Positions 52,657 through 61,059 are shown, counted from the stretch's first letter. The stretch: 64,000 nucleotides of DNA from UBA6183 sp943372215 (GCA_943372215.1 CALRXU020000004.1:124001-188000); one strand, 5' to 3'. Made by a program: numbers and translations. The notes: a model not told the origin generated them from the letters alone.

Positions 52657-54162
52657 TTACTCTATACCATGTTTTTTTAAGAAAACCTTCCTCAGCTCCG
52701 CTACTTTACCTGAAAAATGTCCATCATACCAAATGTAGTGATGGGCTCCTTCCAACGTGTGAAATTCAAAGTCGTTACCCAATAATTTCATTTCATCAGC
52801 GAACGATTTTGCTGAGGAATAGTCTACACTTTGGTCATTCGTTCCGTGAACAATTAGCATAGGAGGAAGTCCCTTTTTTAATAAGTGTTGTGGCGATATT
52901 TTTTGAACAAAACTTTTATCGGCTAGAGGCTTGCTTATCCAAGCGGTGCCGCCATCAGAGGTTAAATTAAAAACCCCCGAATTTATCAGCAATATATTTG
53001 GTGAAGCGCTATAATGAAGGTTATCCGTATTTTCATTTATTTCATCAGCCATAGCTGTGGTTAGTACCAAGTGTCCACCGGCAGAATTACCAGAAGCCAC
53101 AATTTGCGAGGTGTCAATATTATACAGTGCTGCTTGTATTCTTAACCAACGAATCGCACTTCTTGCGTCCTTTACGGCCTCAAAAGGCGTTGTTTCATGC
53201 CTGTCTGCAATTCTGTATTCAACAGCTACTCCAACCCAACCTTTCTTGGCATAGTTAGCACAATTGTAAAAATCCCATTCTGGTGTGCCTTCTGTCCAAC
53301 TTCCTCCATGAAAATAAACAATAGCAGGGCGTTTGGTTTTCTGCCAGAAAGAATCAGGAAGAAAAATGTGAAGGTCAAGATTAAAGCCATCTACAGTTTT
53401 ATATGTTTTAATCAAATGACCTTGATAAGCTTTCCTGCTTTCTCTATATATGCTATCAATAGCTTTGGTGTATATTGTGTTTTTGCAAGTGGACAAAAAC
53501 GACCGCACTTGGTTTTCTATGTTTTTACTTCCGAAATTGTCAAGATGTGCAAACAGGTAATGGTGTTGCCAGAATTCTTTACATGCGTTGTTTGTAAAGT
53601 ACCTTGGAATGATGTTTAAATAAGCATCAAGTCTTTTGTTGTCAGATTTTTTATACTGTTCGTTTTTCAATTCAACTGTTGTTTGATGCCTTAGAACGGC
53701 TTCTACGTAGTCCTTAAAGTCTTTGCTAGATAAAAGGGCTGGGGTATTAAAGTCCTCTGAATGGATAGCCAATTTGCGTTGTACAGCGCTTGATAGTGTT
53801 ATTGATTTGCCGGTATAGTTTTCGTGAAAATAGGGATAGTCAACTATCATTCTATCGAAAAAGTATGAAATATCTCTTACTTCATTTGGGATAAAGTTCT
53901 TGTCAATGGATTTAAATTGGCCAATATGTTTTTTTGAAATGGCTAAAAATGGTTGTTTTAAAGAGTCTATCTTTTGTAAAAACAGATTCTCACTCAATGA
54001 ATAAATAGTTTGCCTATTGGGGTAATAGCTGCTGGAAAAATCATTACTGGCAATTTTCATATCAGCATCATAAGCCTTACGCAAAGAGTCAAAGGTTAGG
54101 TTACTTTGTGCAACACCGATTAGTGAAAGCAACAGGAGTAATGTAGTAAATATAAATTTCAT
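52657..54162 (-). CDS. Exported alpha/beta-hydrolase (esterase/BD-FAE type)
   Basis: The 501-residue protein has a signal peptide (MKFIFTTLLLLLSLIGVAQ). The N-terminal 240 residues are helical and unassigned. The C-terminal hydrolase has the oxyanion HGGSW, the nucleophile ASGNSAGGHLVLTTAMAD with S in G-N-S-A-G, and a late histidine in LEGAHHYIW. Such esterase-like proteins usually cut short acyl esters on surface glycans. It is the terminal gene of the cassette-like array on this side, preceded in the transcript direction by another hydrolase. Confidence 0.82.
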   Translation of the reverse strand: MKFIFTTLLLLLSLIGVAQSNLTFDSLRKAYDADMKIASNDFSSSYYPNRQTIYSLSENLFLQKIDSLKQPFLAISKKHIGQFKSIDKNFIPNEVRDISYFFDRMIVDYPYFHENYTGKSITLSSAVQRKLAIHSEDFNTPALLSSKDFKDYVEAVLRHQTTVELKNEQYKKSDNKRLDAYLNIIPRYFTNNACKEFWQHHYLFAHLDNFGSKNIENQVRSFLSTCKNTIYTKAIDSIYRESRKAYQGHLIKTYKTVDGFNLDLHIFLPDSFWQKTKRPAIVYFHGGSWTEGTPEWDFYNCANYAKKGWVGVAVEYRIADRHETTPFEAVKDARSAIRWLRIQAALYNIDTSQIVASGNSAGGHLVLTTAMADEINENTDNLHYSASPNILLINSGVFNLTSDGGTAWISKPLADKSFVQKISPQHLLKKGLPPMLIVHGTNDQSVDYSSAKSFADEMKLLGNDFEFHTLEGAHHYIWYDGHFSGKVAELRKVFLKKHGIE

Positions 54163-54246
54163 TGGTTATAAACTTGTGGTTTTATATTGTAATCAATAAG
54201 GCAAATTGTAGTTAATGCAATGGCGATAGTGTAACAGTTGGAAAAC

Positions 54247-54290
54247 GTTAGCCCTGCTATTGCCGATGTTACCTTAGTCTTCAGACTCTA
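54247..54290 (-). other. Cassette-boundary-like repeat between the two hydrolases
   Basis: On the plus strand GTTAGCCCTGCTATTGCCGATG repeats the block at 52613 with two changes, followed by an inverted TAGCCTAC. Only this half-site is recognisable, so it may be decayed. Confidence 0.4.
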
Positions 54291-54300
54291 GCCTACTTGA

Positions 54301-55983
54301 TTAATCTCTCCATATAGGTATTTTAATAAAGCTGTCATTATGCCATTTAATTTGTAAAGGCTCATTTGCATCCTTTATTGTCTCATCACTTGGGTCTTTA
54401 CCTGAGCCGTAATTTATAATTTCAAAAGGATGTTTATTAATGTTCAGTAAAATAACAAGTTTGCTGCCCTTATTAATTTTCTTACTCACAAAGCGTGTAT
54501 TGTTAAAAGCGATTTTTTCTTTTTTGTTTGGTTGCAATAATTGTCGTTTGGTGTTATCATTTGCAAAACTTGCTCTACCTACATATCGTGTAAGAAAAAA
54601 GTACTTTCCATTTGGCATTAGTTCGTATAGAGCCATTGAAACATCCATATCTTTTTTGTTTATGGTCGCCCAAAGATTACCCGAAAATGAGCCATTAATA
54701 GCAAACTCGGTTTGAAAAGGCTCTGTGATAAAAACCAATCCATTGCTTGCATCAAGTGTGTCAAAAATAATGCTTGGTGTAAAATAATTATTTTGATTTT
54801 CTCTGTCCCTAAAGTCTATGCGCTGCTTTCGAAATTCTTCTTTCATTGGTCTGAATATGGTTAAACTTGTTTTGTCAAGATAAAAAGTCAACGTATCGTT
54901 ATTCGTTTTTTCAAGTGTTGAATTGTGTTTCCATTTGTTTGTTCCCATCACTTGGTAATTCACTCTGTCTTTAAGCAGTTCAGGTTTTGGCTTACCCTTT
55001 AGAATATAATCAAGCCAATCGTAAGCTAAAGTCATCATGCTAATCTCAGCAACACTATCAATTTCGTAACCCATTAAATGTTTAGCAGGCTTACGTTGCC
55101 CACCAAAATGGTCGTAAGGACCAATAACCAAATAGTGATTCGCATTTTTGTTATATTTATAATGCAACTTGAAGTATTGTAATGCACCAATCTGTGAGCC
55201 GTCATAATAGCCTGTTGTGCTCAAAACAGGAATGTTCATTTTTTCATATTCAGCTGGTGTTGGTACTTTTGATTGCCAATAGCTATCATAAGCAGGATGG
55301 GATAACCATTTTTGAAAGATAGGATTTTGAATTCCGGCTAAACTATCAAGTTTATTGTATGCTAAACCATAATTGAAATAATCAAAAGGTAAATTTGCGG
55401 GTAAAGGTTTATTTTTATAAATGTTATCGTTACTCCAACTCAAAACATGAGCTAATGGAACATTATTTTCCATTGGAAAATCATAACCAGGCATCACGGC
55501 CACCTGCGGCACAATTGTTTTTAGGGCAGGATGAATGTTTTTTACAGTAGCCCATTGTGAAAAACCAGTATAACTGCCACTATACATCCCCACCTTTCCG
55601 TCACACCATTTTTGCTTACTTATCCAATCAATAATGTCATAAATATCTGTGCCTTCGTTTTCAAACGGTTGATAGTGGTCTAAATTTGTCCTTATTCCAC
55701 GGGCATATGCTACAACACCTACATAATCTCTGTCTACTGATTTTTTACCAAATATTGCATCGTTTGTACCTTGATAATATGTGGTGTAAAATAGGATTGC
55801 AGGTAAAGGACTGGTATTTGTTTTTTTACGAACTATTATTGCTGAAATATCAATGCCACTTCGTGTTGGAATTGTAACGCTATCTTGAATGGTATAATTA
55901 TGGTTAACAGTTGCAGCCTGTTGTGCAAATGATAGGGTAAAATTTGTCGATAAAATAAGCATCACCTGGATTAAATATTTCAT
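54301..55983 (-). CDS. CocE/NonD-family exported hydrolase
   Basis: The 560-residue protein has a signal peptide (MKYLIQVMLILSTNFTLSFAQQ). The CocE/NonD (X-prolyl dipeptidyl-peptidase-like) fold shows the nucleophile in GMYSGSYTGFSQW, the oxyanion region and VIGPYDHFGG with the later histidine. The C-terminal jelly-roll part has FITEPFQTEFAINGSFSGNLWATI. These enzymes cut ester or peptide bonds of antibiotics and peptides. It starts a pair with the other hydrolase in the same direction. Whether it is a cassette or a stable gene cannot be decided. Confidence 0.85.
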   Translation of the reverse strand: MKYLIQVMLILSTNFTLSFAQQAATVNHNYTIQDSVTIPTRSGIDISAIIVRKKTNTSPLPAILFYTTYYQGTNDAIFGKKSVDRDYVGVVAYARGIRTNLDHYQPFENEGTDIYDIIDWISKQKWCDGKVGMYSGSYTGFSQWATVKNIHPALKTIVPQVAVMPGYDFPMENNVPLAHVLSWSNDNIYKNKPLPANLPFDYFNYGLAYNKLDSLAGIQNPIFQKWLSHPAYDSYWQSKVPTPAEYEKMNIPVLSTTGYYDGSQIGALQYFKLHYKYNKNANHYLVIGPYDHFGGQRKPAKHLMGYEIDSVAEISMMTLAYDWLDYILKGKPKPELLKDRVNYQVMGTNKWKHNSTLEKTNNDTLTFYLDKTSLTIFRPMKEEFRKQRIDFRDRENQNNYFTPSIIFDTLDASNGLVFITEPFQTEFAINGSFSGNLWATINKKDMDVSMALYELMPNGKYFFLTRYVGRASFANDNTKRQLLQPNKKEKIAFNNTRFVSKKINKGSKLVILLNINKHPFEIINYGSGKDPSDETIKDANEPLQIKWHNDSFIKIPIWRD

Positions 55984-56232
55984 TCCTATTAGGCTGTTTT
56001 ATGTGTTTTAGTATCGAAAGCGTTCTCTATGTTTACAGGTAACATCAATCTTTTGTAAATTAATTTGGGTGCTCAAAAATAGGTTATTTTAAGGCTATTT
56101 AGCGAAGTCATTTATGCATAAACTGTGGTGTGAACGCAAAGTACCTCACCATCTGATGAAACTAAACCACAAATTTATACTAAAAGGGCATTGATGATGT
56201 GTTTTGTTAAAGGTTGTATTCCTTACTCACCT
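55984..56232. other. Intergenic region of 249 bases
   Basis: AT-rich; no gene. It contains the promoter region of the CocE-type hydrolase. I see no clear cassette-type palindrome here. Confidence 0.4.
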
Positions 56233-56655
56233 TCATAAGTAATCTACAATTTTGTCAATTAAGTCCTTTACCGTCTTTACCTTCTCAAGGTCTGGCTTTT
56301 TCTCCATGTGTTTAAAATATTGACCAGCTATTTCTCTTACTTCGTCAACCGTCAATTGTCTTACCGGTTTGTCTGGATAGTTTGATTTCTGTGTACTGCT
56401 ATATCCCCATGTGAATTGCCGTCCATGTGAGTCGATTAGCCTCACACTGCTGTCAAACTCGAAAAAGTAAATGTCTGGGTCTACAAAGAAATGCTCTTTA
56501 TCATCAACAATGGATAGATCAAGTCCATCCTGAATGATTATTGGAAATTCAATTTTGTCAAATCCCAATGCCCACATGGCTTCGAAGAACTGTTCTTCCT
56601 GATGCTTCTTTCTTGCTTGTTTGTTTACAAAGTATTTTTTGATGTTGTCAATCAT
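56233..56655 (-). CDS. Small cytoplasmic protein of unknown function
   Basis: The protein has 140 residues from the ATG at 56655; the upstream TTG (56664) is weaker. It starts MIDNIKKYFVNKQARKKHQE and has a beta-rich middle including LDLSIVDDKEHFFVDPDIYFF and a C-terminal helix EKVKTVKDLIDKIVDYL. No family is recognised. A start-side palindrome (next feature) lies about 27 bases upstream of the ATG, as in other genes of the array. Confidence 0.65.
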   Translation of the reverse strand: MIDNIKKYFVNKQARKKHQEEQFFEAMWALGFDKIEFPIIIQDGLDLSIVDDKEHFFVDPDIYFFEFDSSVRLIDSHGRQFTWGYSSTQKSNYPDKPVRQLTVDEVREIAGQYFKHMEKKPDLEKVKTVKDLIDKIVDYL

Positions 56656-56681
56656 GTAAGCCAAGTTATCTGGGAATTTTT

Positions 56682-56812
56682 AACCTTAACACGCCTGTCT
56701 AAGTTTTCCCTAGCGAAGCGTTTAATCGTTTCGCTAAGATAAAAAACTTACGAAAACTAAATACTAAAACACTAAATGATGGCGCCACTTGAGGTAGGCA
56801 GGTATTGCGGTA
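56682..56812 (-). other. Cassette-boundary (attC-like) site 2
   Basis: On the minus strand the 5' half reads CCGCAATACCTGCCTACCTC then AAGTGGCGCC, matching the GCA..A(A/C)C.. CCTAC box of the other sites. The 3' half ends GGCGTGTTAAGG. Inside is a second hairpin TAGCGAA / TTTCGCTA. It separates the 56233 gene from LysE. Confidence 0.5.
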
Positions 56813-56819
56813 TTATATT

Positions 56820-57446
56820 TCAATGTTTTATTGTAATACTTGAATATAAAGCGAAAAGACCAAATGAGATGATGATCAAGCCGGAAAGTCTGTTTATCCA
56901 AATAAGTCTATCAGGAGTAATTTTAGATTGGGAGAAACTAACTAGAGTACTCAATATAAACCACCATAAGGCAGAACCAATAAATACACCAAATACAAGT
57001 GTCATAGATGATAAATAGTTAGTCTTTGTCGTTCCTAAGCCAAGTCCAGCAAATAGGGCTAAGAAAGAGAGTATGGTTGTAGGGTTAGATACCGTTAAGA
57101 AAAAGGTTGAAACAAAATTCTTGTAAAGACCTTTGCTATCAAGGTTTGCAGCCATTGATGCCAGTTTTTTTACAAACGATTTTATGCCTAAAAAAAGTAA
57201 AAACAATCCACCCACTAACTTCATCCAAAAACCTTGTGTCAGAAGAAAGGAGGAAATTGCTGTTAGCCCAAAACCTGCAATAATACCATAAACGGTGTCT
57301 GCCATTGCTGCTCCTAATCCAGTAACAAAACCGGAGAGGCGGCCCTCTGTTAATGTGCGTTTTATAGTTAATATGCCAATTGGTCCAACTGGAGCAGCAA
57401 CTGAGAAGCCAATGATTAACCCTTTAATTAAATAGTCTGTTGTCAT
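56820..57446 (-). CDS. LysE-family amino acid exporter
   Basis: The 208-residue protein has 5-6 membrane segments of the LysE/RhtB type: LIIGFSVAAPVGPIGILTIKRTL at the N-terminus (G-x-x-x-x-P-G-P block), FVTGLGAAMADTVYGIIAG, and SNPTTILSFLALFAGLG (N-P-x-x). It exports amino acids or similar small molecules. Its start is only about 8 bases after the AACGATAACAC end of the palindromic site, and its stop is in the next one, as expected for a cassette gene. Confidence 0.88.
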   Translation of the reverse strand: MTTDYLIKGLIIGFSVAAPVGPIGILTIKRTLTEGRLSGFVTGLGAAMADTVYGIIAGFGLTAISSFLLTQGFWMKLVGGLFLLFLGIKSFVKKLASMAANLDSKGLYKNFVSTFFLTVSNPTTILSFLALFAGLGLGTTKTNYLSSMTLVFGVFIGSALWWFILSTLVSFSQSKITPDRLIWINRLSGLIIISFGLFALYSSITIKH

Positions 57447-57453
57447 ATTGTGT

Positions 57454-57612
57454 TATCGTTAATAATTTACGTATGGGCGAAGAAGCGAATTTCGAAGCAC
57501 TAAACTGTCTGTCACCGCAAAACTTGATACGAAGCACAACCTGTCCCGCTTGTGGGAAAGTTTTATTTAACCAGTGACCCGCCAATTTCTTGTAGGTGTA
57601 ATTAGCTGCTGA
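57454..57612 (-). other. Cassette-boundary (attC-like) site 3
   Basis: On the minus strand it starts AGCAGCTAATTACACCTAC, AAGAAATTGGCGGG and ends TTCGCCCATACGTAAATT, ATTAACGATAACAC. The L'' box (CCTACAAGAAATTGGCG) matches the equivalent box of site 5 and site 6. The 5' end contains the stop codon of the 57602 gene. Includes a copy of the 30-bp hairpin repeat with CCCGCTTGTGGG. Confidence 0.6.
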
Positions 57613-58339
57613 TATTTTTTCGATTATTAATTCCATCTTTAGCACTTTCAATAAAATATTTCAAGGTGTTGTTTCTTGTTCTTTTATATTCTTTGTCAAG
57701 CACTTCAAAGCACTTTTCTGTTCCCGTAGTTCTCAATGTTGCACAAATCATTTCTTTCGTATGTGTGTCACTTACGGTAAATTCTTTAATTAACAAGTCT
57801 TCAATGTCTGAGTGTTCGGAATTTTGTAGCCCAGAAAGTGCATCAATTCTATTCTGATAGGTCCCTTCCGTCAGTAGGTATTTGAGAAATTCAATATTTA
57901 GTGATTTTGGTTTTTTAAGGCTTCTAAGTCTGCTTAATACAGTTGTTATAATCTCTTCATCTTCTGATTGTTTGATAGCAGATGTAAGAATGTCAAAAAG
58001 CTCGTAGTCTTGGGTGTTAACACATAAACTTGTTAAGCAACGCAACACATATTTTTTGTATTTCGTAAATTCTTTGTCAGTAAGAAGTTTAATTAATTCA
58101 GGTTTTAGGTTTTTGTCGCTAAGTTCGTCCGAAACACGATAAGCAAACCAACTTGGAGAGTCTTCGCTTCCAAAAGACATATCTCGTTCTTGTTTTTTTA
58201 CTATGTTTTTAGAGATAGGCTCATTGTTGTCCATTTGAATAATTAAAGTCTTTATGTCTGCCGATTTTAATTCGGAAACAAGTCGTTCTTTATCTTCTTT
58301 AACTTTTTTATCAAGGCTTTTAAATAGTTCAAATAGCAT
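57602..58339 (-). CDS. HEAT-like repeat protein of unknown function
   Basis: The 245-residue protein is nearly all helical: LFELFKSLDKKVKEDKERL, PELIKLLTDKEFTKYKKYVLRCL and EIITTVLSRLRSLKKPKS, then SGLQNSEHSDIEDLLIKEFT, suggesting HEAT/ARM-type repeats. No signal peptide. Its stop TAA lies in the end box of site 3, and its start is about 25 bases after the end of site 4. The function is unknown. Confidence 0.7.
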   Translation of the reverse strand: MLFELFKSLDKKVKEDKERLVSELKSADIKTLIIQMDNNEPISKNIVKKQERDMSFGSEDSPSWFAYRVSDELSDKNLKPELIKLLTDKEFTKYKKYVLRCLTSLCVNTQDYELFDILTSAIKQSEDEEIITTVLSRLRSLKKPKSLNIEFLKYLLTEGTYQNRIDALSGLQNSEHSDIEDLLIKEFTVSDTHTKEMICATLRTTGTEKCFEVLDKEYKRTRNNTLKYFIESAKDGINNRKNISS

Positions 58340-58361
58340 ACTCTGTCGTCTTTAATATTTG

Positions 58362-58407
58362 TAGCTAACGTTCTCGCGCTAAAAGTATAAATGTGCGTGA
58401 GCTAGGG
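58362..58407 (-). other. Cassette-boundary (attC-like) site 4, short
   Basis: On the minus strand TAGCTCACGCACATTTATAC continues to GCGCGAGAACGTTAGCTA, with complementary ends (TAGCT-ACGC and GCG-AGCTA) and the motif AACGTTAGC. The block TTTATACT...GTGCGTGAGCTAGG is repeated at 60980-61010. Confidence 0.55.
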
Positions 58408-58416
58408 GGGAGTTTT

Positions 58417-58989
58417 TTATTTGTTATACTTTCGTTTATATCTTATCCAATTTTCAGTCGAGTCTGGTTTAATGTTAAAGCCTATAAAATGGATTGTCTC
58501 GGCCATTTCTTTTATGCTCCCATTTCTGTCAAGTTCCTGAAAAAAACAAATACTGTCTCTTTTAATCAATCCTAATTTTAAATTTCTTTCATGATGAAAT
58601 GAGCCTCCATATGATGCAATTGTTTCAATATGAATAGTATCATTTGAAATTTGATAATTCCCCCAATATCCCCAAACGCCTTTTGGATTTTCCGAAATAT
58701 TTTTTCTTAGTTGATTTGTGTCCTTTGTAGCCCCCATAAATATTACTGAACCATCCTTGTAAAAGAAAATTGGATACATAAAATCTACATAACCAGAGTT
58801 TGTGAATATTTTTCTATATCCTGCATTATAATATCCATCATGTCTTAGAGAACTGTTGCTTTTTACTTCGTAGTTTTTCTTATAAATCAATGATTTGTCA
58901 TAAGTGCAATCAGTAATTGACATCACAATGCTAAGTATAGCTAAATTCGTTAATAGATTGTTTGTTAAAGGTCTTTCAAAATAAGTCAT
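58417..58989 (-). CDS. Putative lipoprotein of unknown function
   Basis: The 190-residue protein has a hydrophobic N-terminal segment after LTNNLLTNLAILSIVMSITD with a cysteine (SITDC), possibly a lipobox. The rest is beta-rich: SGYVDFMYPIFFYKDGSVIFMG and a repeated ISNDTIHIETIASYGGSF. No family is recognised. It ends 9 bases before site 4 and starts 22 bases after the palindrome at 59011-59034. Confidence 0.6.
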   Translation of the reverse strand: MTYFERPLTNNLLTNLAILSIVMSITDCTYDKSLIYKKNYEVKSNSSLRHDGYYNAGYRKIFTNSGYVDFMYPIFFYKDGSVIFMGATKDTNQLRKNISENPKGVWGYWGNYQISNDTIHIETIASYGGSFHHERNLKLGLIKRDSICFFQELDRNGSIKEMAETIHFIGFNIKPDSTENWIRYKRKYNK

Positions 58990-59010
58990 ACTTTTGGTCG
59001 ATATGCTTTT

Positions 59011-59280
59011 CGTTAGCAGAAATTACCGCTAACGTAAGAGTGTGAAAATACTAAAAATATAAGGTTTTAGAGCGCAGTATTTGAAAATTTCTCACATTGG
59101 TATCCGAATATTTTAATATCTAAATTTAGCTTTTTCACAACCTGAGGTTCCCACGCTTGGCGTTCGTGCGGGATTTCGGAGCACAACCTGTCCCGCTTGC
59201 GGGAAAGCTTCACCTGCCTGCGCTACCGCTTCGGTAGGCAGGTTTAACCACTGAACCGCCAATTTCTTGTAGGTGGTTTT
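59011..59280 (-). other. Cassette-boundary (attC-like) site 5, long
   Basis: Right side (minus strand): ACCACCTACAAGAAATTGGCGGTT. Left side: a perfect 7-bp palindrome CGTTAGC / GCTAACG (59011-59034). Between them lie the 30-bp hairpin repeat (CCCGCTTGCGGG) and a second hairpin ACCTGCCT / AGGCAGGT with inner CTACCG / CGGTAG. Its 270 bases suggest several elements have accumulated. An ORF inside it (59113-59406) is an artefact of the repeat. Confidence 0.45.
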
Positions 59281-59320
59281 ACAAGTATTTTTTTGTCTGT
59301 CTTTGTGGTCTGCCGTCCCG

Positions 59321-59905
59321 TTACGCAGATAAAAAATCCAGGTCGAAGTGGTATTTGCTTCTGTTATTTTTGTCAACGTATAAAGTAGTTTCTTTTTGTT
59401 TGTCAAGTTTAAATAAGAGTGTCACTCGGTCAATGGGAATAACACTGCTTACAAACTTTTCAGTCTTGCCATTGCGACTATTATCAAAAATTAAAACTAC
59501 TTGATTTACTTGCACTCGATCTGTGTTTTTTATTGAGTCTGTCAAAGCATTCCACACTTGAATATCGTGTTCAATGTCTAAAGTCGTGATGTAACTTCCT
59601 GTTCCATGTTTTTCTTTCTCTACTATGTAATTATTTTGCTTTATCTCACACTTTAAAAGGTCAACTTTTATTTTTTCTCCGTTTGTTTTAATGTCGTCAA
59701 TGAGCTTTTTAAGTCTTACAGTCTCTTGTTGTTCTTTAATAGTTGGTGTCCAACGCAGCAATGCCCAACCACACCAAAACATTAAAAGTCCAATTAACCA
59801 AAACAAAAATGGATATGGAATAATGGTTCCGCTATATGTTCTAAAAAATGTCACAGTCAGGAAACCAAGTCCAAAAAGTATGTATGCTGAAATTCGTCTT
59901 ACCAT
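59321..59905 (-). CDS. Two-pass membrane protein of unknown function
   Basis: The 194-residue protein has two adjacent membrane segments at the start (YILFGLGFLTVTFFRTYSG and FLFWLIGLLMFWCGWALLRW), then a cytoplasmic beta-rich domain (KIKVDLLKCEIKQNNYIVEKEKHG) and NRVQVNQVVLIFDNSRNGK-like strand region. No family is recognised. Its start is about 20 bases after site 6. Confidence 0.65.
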   Translation of the reverse strand: MVRRISAYILFGLGFLTVTFFRTYSGTIIPYPFLFWLIGLLMFWCGWALLRWTPTIKEQQETVRLKKLIDDIKTNGEKIKVDLLKCEIKQNNYIVEKEKHGTGSYITTLDIEHDIQVWNALTDSIKNTDRVQVNQVVLIFDNSRNGKTEKFVSSVIPIDRVTLLFKLDKQKETTLYVDKNNRSKYHFDLDFLSA

Positions 59906-59927
59906 TGTCGTTCTTTAAAATAATTTG

Positions 59928-60060
59928 TAACGTTTGTCGGGTTTACGAAGTTGGCGATTTAGCATCGCTGATTTTCAATTCGGAGCACAACCTGTCCCGC
60001 TTGCGGGAAAGCTTGAATTAGCCACTGAACGCCAAATTCATGTAGGTGCTATTGTGTGCT
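59928..60060 (-). other. Cassette-boundary (attC-like) site 6
   Basis: On the minus strand the 5' half is AGCACACAATAGCACCTACA followed by TGAATTTGGCG and the 3' half ATCGCCAACTTCGTAAACCC, ACAAACGTTAC. The L'' and L' boxes are complementary (AATTTGGCG/CGCCAACTT), with the R'' and R' boxes further out. It contains the CCCGCTTGCGGG repeat. The antitoxin gene stop is 6 bases away. Confidence 0.65.
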
Positions 60061-60066
60061 GTATTA

Positions 60067-60426
60067 TTATCCAACGCTGATATTTAGTTTAGGAAGTTCT
60101 ACTTGAAGTTTTATTTTTGCTTTTAATGCAGTAAAAACTTTTATCAAAGTGTCCATTGTTACATTGCTTGCATTGTTTTCAAGCCTTGAAATTTGTGCTT
60201 TTTGAACCCCAATTAGTTTTCCAAGTTCTTCCTGCGTCAAGTGTCTTTCTTGTCTTGCTTGCTTGATGGCTTTACCAATTAAGTCCATTTGAAGTTCATA
60301 TTCAAATATGTCACGTTCAGGTGTCCCAATTTTACCAATTAGTTTGTCCTGTACTTGGTCTAAAGTATATGCTTTAATCACAGTATTATTTATCTCTTTT
60401 CGGTGTTCTTGAATCTTCGATTTCAT
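60067..60426 (-). CDS. XRE-family antitoxin
   Basis: The 119-residue protein has an HTH of the Cro/C1 type: LIGKAIKQARQERHLTQEELGKLIGVQKAQISRLENNASNVTMDTLIKVFTAL. The N-terminal 40 residues likely mediate binding to the toxin. The gene overlaps the upstream toxin by 4 bases and shares its autoregulated promoter, the HigBA-like order (toxin first). Confidence 0.9.
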   Translation of the reverse strand: MKSKIQEHRKEINNTVIKAYTLDQVQDKLIGKIGTPERDIFEYELQMDLIGKAIKQARQERHLTQEELGKLIGVQKAQISRLENNASNVTMDTLIKVFTALKAKIKLQVELPKLNISVG

Positions 60427-60779
60427 TTTTTCTTGTTTTTTACTTGTTTATCAGCGAAATATTTTGCCCTAATGTTCATTGCTTTTTGAATTTCGTTGTC
60501 TGGAACTTTACTTCTTTTTTTGATAAATCCGTGTGTCGAAACAACCAACGTATCAATTGTTGAAGTCTTGTCCCAAAAAGCAAGCAGGCGATATTGTGAA
60601 CCCTGATACAGCGTCCTAAATTCCCAAATGTCGTCTGTGAGTTTTTTGAAAAGTTCGGGGTCAAGTTCTACTTGAGATTTACGAATGTTATAAAGTATTT
60701 TTTCGTAATGTTTCCGTTCTAAACCGCTCAAAAATTCAAATGCCTCTTCTAAAAACAGGATTTCAAAATATTTATCCAT
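60423..60779 (-). CDS. RelE/ParE (Gp49-like) toxin
   Basis: The 118-residue protein has the RelE/ParE fold: YFEILFLEEAFEFLSGLERKHYEKILYNIRKSQ, KLTDDIWEFRTLYQGSQYRLLAFWDKTSTIDTLVV and THGFIKKRSKVPDNEIQKAM, the K..KVP and late EI-A patterns typical of HigB/Gp49-type. It probably cuts mRNA at the ribosome when free. The gene is first in the operon and overlaps the antitoxin. TA modules are common passengers of gene cassettes. Confidence 0.9.
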   Translation of the reverse strand: MDKYFEILFLEEAFEFLSGLERKHYEKILYNIRKSQVELDPELFKKLTDDIWEFRTLYQGSQYRLLAFWDKTSTIDTLVVSTHGFIKKRSKVPDNEIQKAMNIRAKYFADKQVKNKKK

Positions 60780-60801
60780 TCAGTACAATTATACAATGCG
60801 T

Positions 60802-60840
60802 CAAAGGTAACAAAAGTTTCTTTATAACGAAACTTTTGTT
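60802..60840 (-). promoter_or_regulatory. Promoter with overlapping perfect palindromic operator of the toxin-antitoxin operon
   Basis: On the minus strand TTTC, 19 bases and TACCTTTG (60809-60802) form a near-perfect Bacteroidota promoter. It is overlapped by a 12-bp perfect inverted repeat AACAAAAGTTTC / GAAACTTTTGTT (60809-60820 and 60829-60840) with an 8-base spacer. This is the expected architecture of antitoxin autorepression. Confidence 0.8.
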
Positions 60841-60943
60841 AATACTTTTTCTTGGGTTAATGTGGTGTTAGAATATGGCACAAACTCAACCTGTTCAACA
60901 GGTGTAGTTAATGAGCTGTCGCAGACCTGTGGTCTGTGACCAA

Positions 60944-61055
60944 GAAAGAACCTTTAGAAATATGCCTATTATAGCTTTACACACGCGTAGTATAAATGTG
61001 CGTGAGCTAGGTGAAAGAACCTTTAGCAATATACCATTATAGCTTTTATACACGG
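60944..61055. repeat. Direct repeat pair of about 42 bp
   Basis: The block starting GAAAGAACCTTTAG and ending at TTTACACACG (60944-60985) is repeated with a few differences at 61013-61055, 69 bases further. The region between holds TATAAATGTGCGTGAGCTAG, shared with 58390-58406. Confidence 0.8.
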
Positions 61056-61059
61056 ATTA

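Larger units (their letters stand above)
57529..60014. repeat. Dispersed 30-bp hairpin repeat with CCCGCTTGCGGG core
   Basis: Three full copies at 57529-57559 (with one change, CCCGCTTGTGGG), 59177-59210 and 59981-60014 share CGGAGCACAACCTGTCCCGC then TTGCGGGAAAGCTT. A partial copy is at 61066-61083. All are inside the cassette-boundary regions and in the same orientation. Confidence 0.8.

Noticed and set aside
56776..57018. An 80-codon plus-strand ORF over the LysE gene
   Set aside because: It is on the opposite strand of a well-supported exporter gene and runs over a palindromic site; no family character.
57424..57651. A 75-codon minus-strand ORF overlapping the LysE and HEAT-like genes
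   Set aside because: It lies entirely over attC-like site 3 and gene ends, and its protein similarity to the ORF at 59113 reflects the DNA repeat.
59113..59406. A 97-codon minus-strand ORF in the long palindromic boundary
   Set aside because: Its translation shares the segment with FPQAGQVVLR with another ORF at 57424-57651. Both are simply the repeated boundary DNA read in one frame, so neither is called a gene.
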